DNA from: Deuterostichococcus epilithicus
Lineage: Eukaryota > Chlorophyta > Trebouxiophyceae > Prasiolales > Stichococcaceae
Length of the DNA stretch: 64,000 bases
Direction: 5' to 3'
Assembly (NCBI GenBank): GCA_033439295.1
Contig: JAVTLE010000010.1
Location: 2,356,001 to 2,420,000, forward strand
The position numbers and the translations under genes are program-made. Under the pieces are notes generated by a model, which saw only the letters and a program-made list of their open reading frames with translations, had not been told where the DNA came from and did no database searches. Below, in pieces: positions 62,733-64,000 of the stretch (its first letter is position 1; each line of letters begins with the position of its first letter).

Positions 62733-64000
62733 GCTGACGGATCAGCGAGGCGAGACGTGGACGTTCAGCTTGACGGCGAAAGACGGTCTCTGCAATGTAT
62801 GCAAGAGGGGCTGTCAGACGATTGCCACAGCGGGATGACCATGGCGTCGTCAAGGCCTACTTTCGATTCGGCTGCTGCGATCGTGCTCTGGTGACAAGAG
62901 CAAAGCAACGCCTCCCCCATCTGGCGTCGCCCCCATCTTTTCACACCATGGCCACCACAGCAACTGTATGATGTCGTAGTATGTGTCGGCGTTGCGACTG
63001 GTGCAAGTTTTTCTCCTACCCACTCCCCGTCTTTGCTGCGCAATCACATCTATAGAGAAGCAAACACAGAATGCCGCCTTGGACGGCGCTCAGCAGAAGG
63101 CACCCGTCCATCTAGCACGGGAAACGGGAAACGGGAAACCCCCACATCAGCATGCATGCACGACAGTGAAACTATCAAGGACCCGCTGGGCGACCAGCGG
63201 CATCCCGCAAGATCAGCTCCACCGCAATGGCGCGACAAACCTTGTAAGGCTGCAGAATGTCCCAGGCGATCATGCATACGAGGGGTGGGCACCGGGCAGG
63301 AACCTGTCGGGTTTGAGGGTACGACCTGACAGTGAGTATGCGTGCAGCACCACTGATTGATCATCAAGGACCCGCTGGGCGTCCGACGGCATCCCACAGG
63401 CTCAGCTTCGCCGCAGTGGCACGCAATGATTTGCAAGGCTGCAATCTGTTGTGGGCGATCAGGCGCATGGACCTACGACTAGTTCAGGGCGAGCTCTTGA
63501 GTCATGGTGAGCGACTCCGGCTCTGTGACGACGGAGCAACCCGATCGTCGATCGTGAGGAGCCATTGCAATTCTGTGATATTTGCCATTCCCTAGCACAG
63601 CGAGCCAGGTGTGTCGGGGCGCGATCCTCGTGTTCAGCCCTAAAATATTCTAGGCGTCGCCAGCGAACCGGCAGCTGCCCAAGGGGCAAACACGTCGGTG
63701 GTGATCCACATGGATAAGATGGTCTCCTCTTTGAGCGAGCAGGCCGTTTACTCGTCAGACGGAAGCACACACCTTGACACTGATGGGGTTTGGTTGAGGT
63801 CGACTGACGATTGGCAGTGCACCTGCGCTTTCTGCGGCCAGAGTTCCGCACAATGGGCCTTGTGAACGCCGATGGATGTGTAGCGTGCTGTCAAGTGGTT
63901 GAAATGCCGATCTAAGACCCCGTACAGCGACGCGGGCTTCCAAAACCGATGGTTTGTCACAGCGGCAGACCCATGCCGACCACGTGACAGTGACAGTTGG
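62733..64000. other. Permease 5' region and right-edge unassigned stretch
   Basis: Contains the permease promoter and 5' UTR, then the tandem repeat at 63174-63465. No gene could be supported after it. Frames near 63460-63960 on the minus strand are open but lack recognisable features. Confidence 0.4.
63174..63465. repeat. Diverged tandem repeat, offset 189 bp
   Basis: Copy 1 (about 63174-63285) and copy 2 (about 63363-63465) share ATCAAGGACCCGCTGGGCG and much of the next 100 bp. Plus-strand frames are DPLGDQRHPARSAPPQW and DPLGVRRHPTGSASPQW; minus-strand frames are similarly alike (RHCGGADLAGCRWSPSGSLI). Either strand could be coding; it may be another duplicated exon border of a gene continuing past the window. 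Confidence 0.8.

Noticed and set aside
1-64000. Bacterial contamination, operons, CRISPR arrays or phage
   Set aside because: Genes are split by spliceosomal-type introns throughout, and no direct-repeat/spacer array or ribosome-binding pattern was seen.

Overview
The window is nuclear DNA of a GC-rich green alga (Chlorophyta, probably a trebouxiophyte such as a Chlorella- or Coccomyxa-like alga; the lineage is inferred). Support comes from densely intron-split genes with short exons and GT-AG introns (plus several GC-AG), and from plant-type protein families: EDR1/CTR1-like Raf kinase, ureide permease, ATP-dependent PEP carboxykinase and a proton-pump-interactor-like coiled-coil protein. Most long single ORFs are GC-rich shadows. 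I rebuilt genes by joining exons at splice sites whose reading phases agree.

Layout. 1-5.7 kb: a fasciclin-domain gene (-) and exon-like fragments. 5.7-6.7 kb: a four-fold array of equal-sized zinc-ribbon exons (+). 6.9-12.3 kb: a secreted, Cys-, Pro- and Ala-rich wall-type protein (-). 13.3-21.8 kb: a 15-exon divergent MAPK-like CMGC kinase (-). 22.2-28.3 kb: ATP-dependent PEP carboxykinase, 16 exons (+). 30.4-35.7 kb: two paralogous disordered proteins sharing a TWASEWAA motif (+), with a decayed copy between them. 36.8-37.7 kb: unrecognised exons (-). 38.5-44.6 kb: proton-pump-interactor-like protein, 13 exons (-). 45.2 kb: a Cys-rich terminal exon (-). 46.7-56.2 kb: EDR1/CTR1-type Raf-like kinase, 18 exons (+). 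58.3-62.7 kb: ureide permease, 16 exons (-). 63.2-63.5 kb: a tandem repeat at the right edge.

The most striking pattern is not a gene. In at least three unrelated genes (both kinases and the PPI-like gene), and probably a fourth, introns carry decayed copies of the edge of the neighbouring exon, often including the splice-site region, about 80-195 bp from the real edge. I call these exon-edge echoes. The zinc-ribbon array may be the same kind of duplication in which whole exons stayed in use. This looks like recurrent local tandem duplication across exon-intron borders, which lengthens introns and sometimes multiplies exons.

The genes do not form a pathway or operon. Functional themes are signalling (two kinases), plasma-membrane transport and its control (ureide permease, PPI-like), cell wall or secretion (fasciclin, Cys/Pro/Ala-rich protein) and gluconeogenic carbon flow (PEPCK). 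The CMGC kinase and PEPCK are head to head with about 400 bp between start codons.
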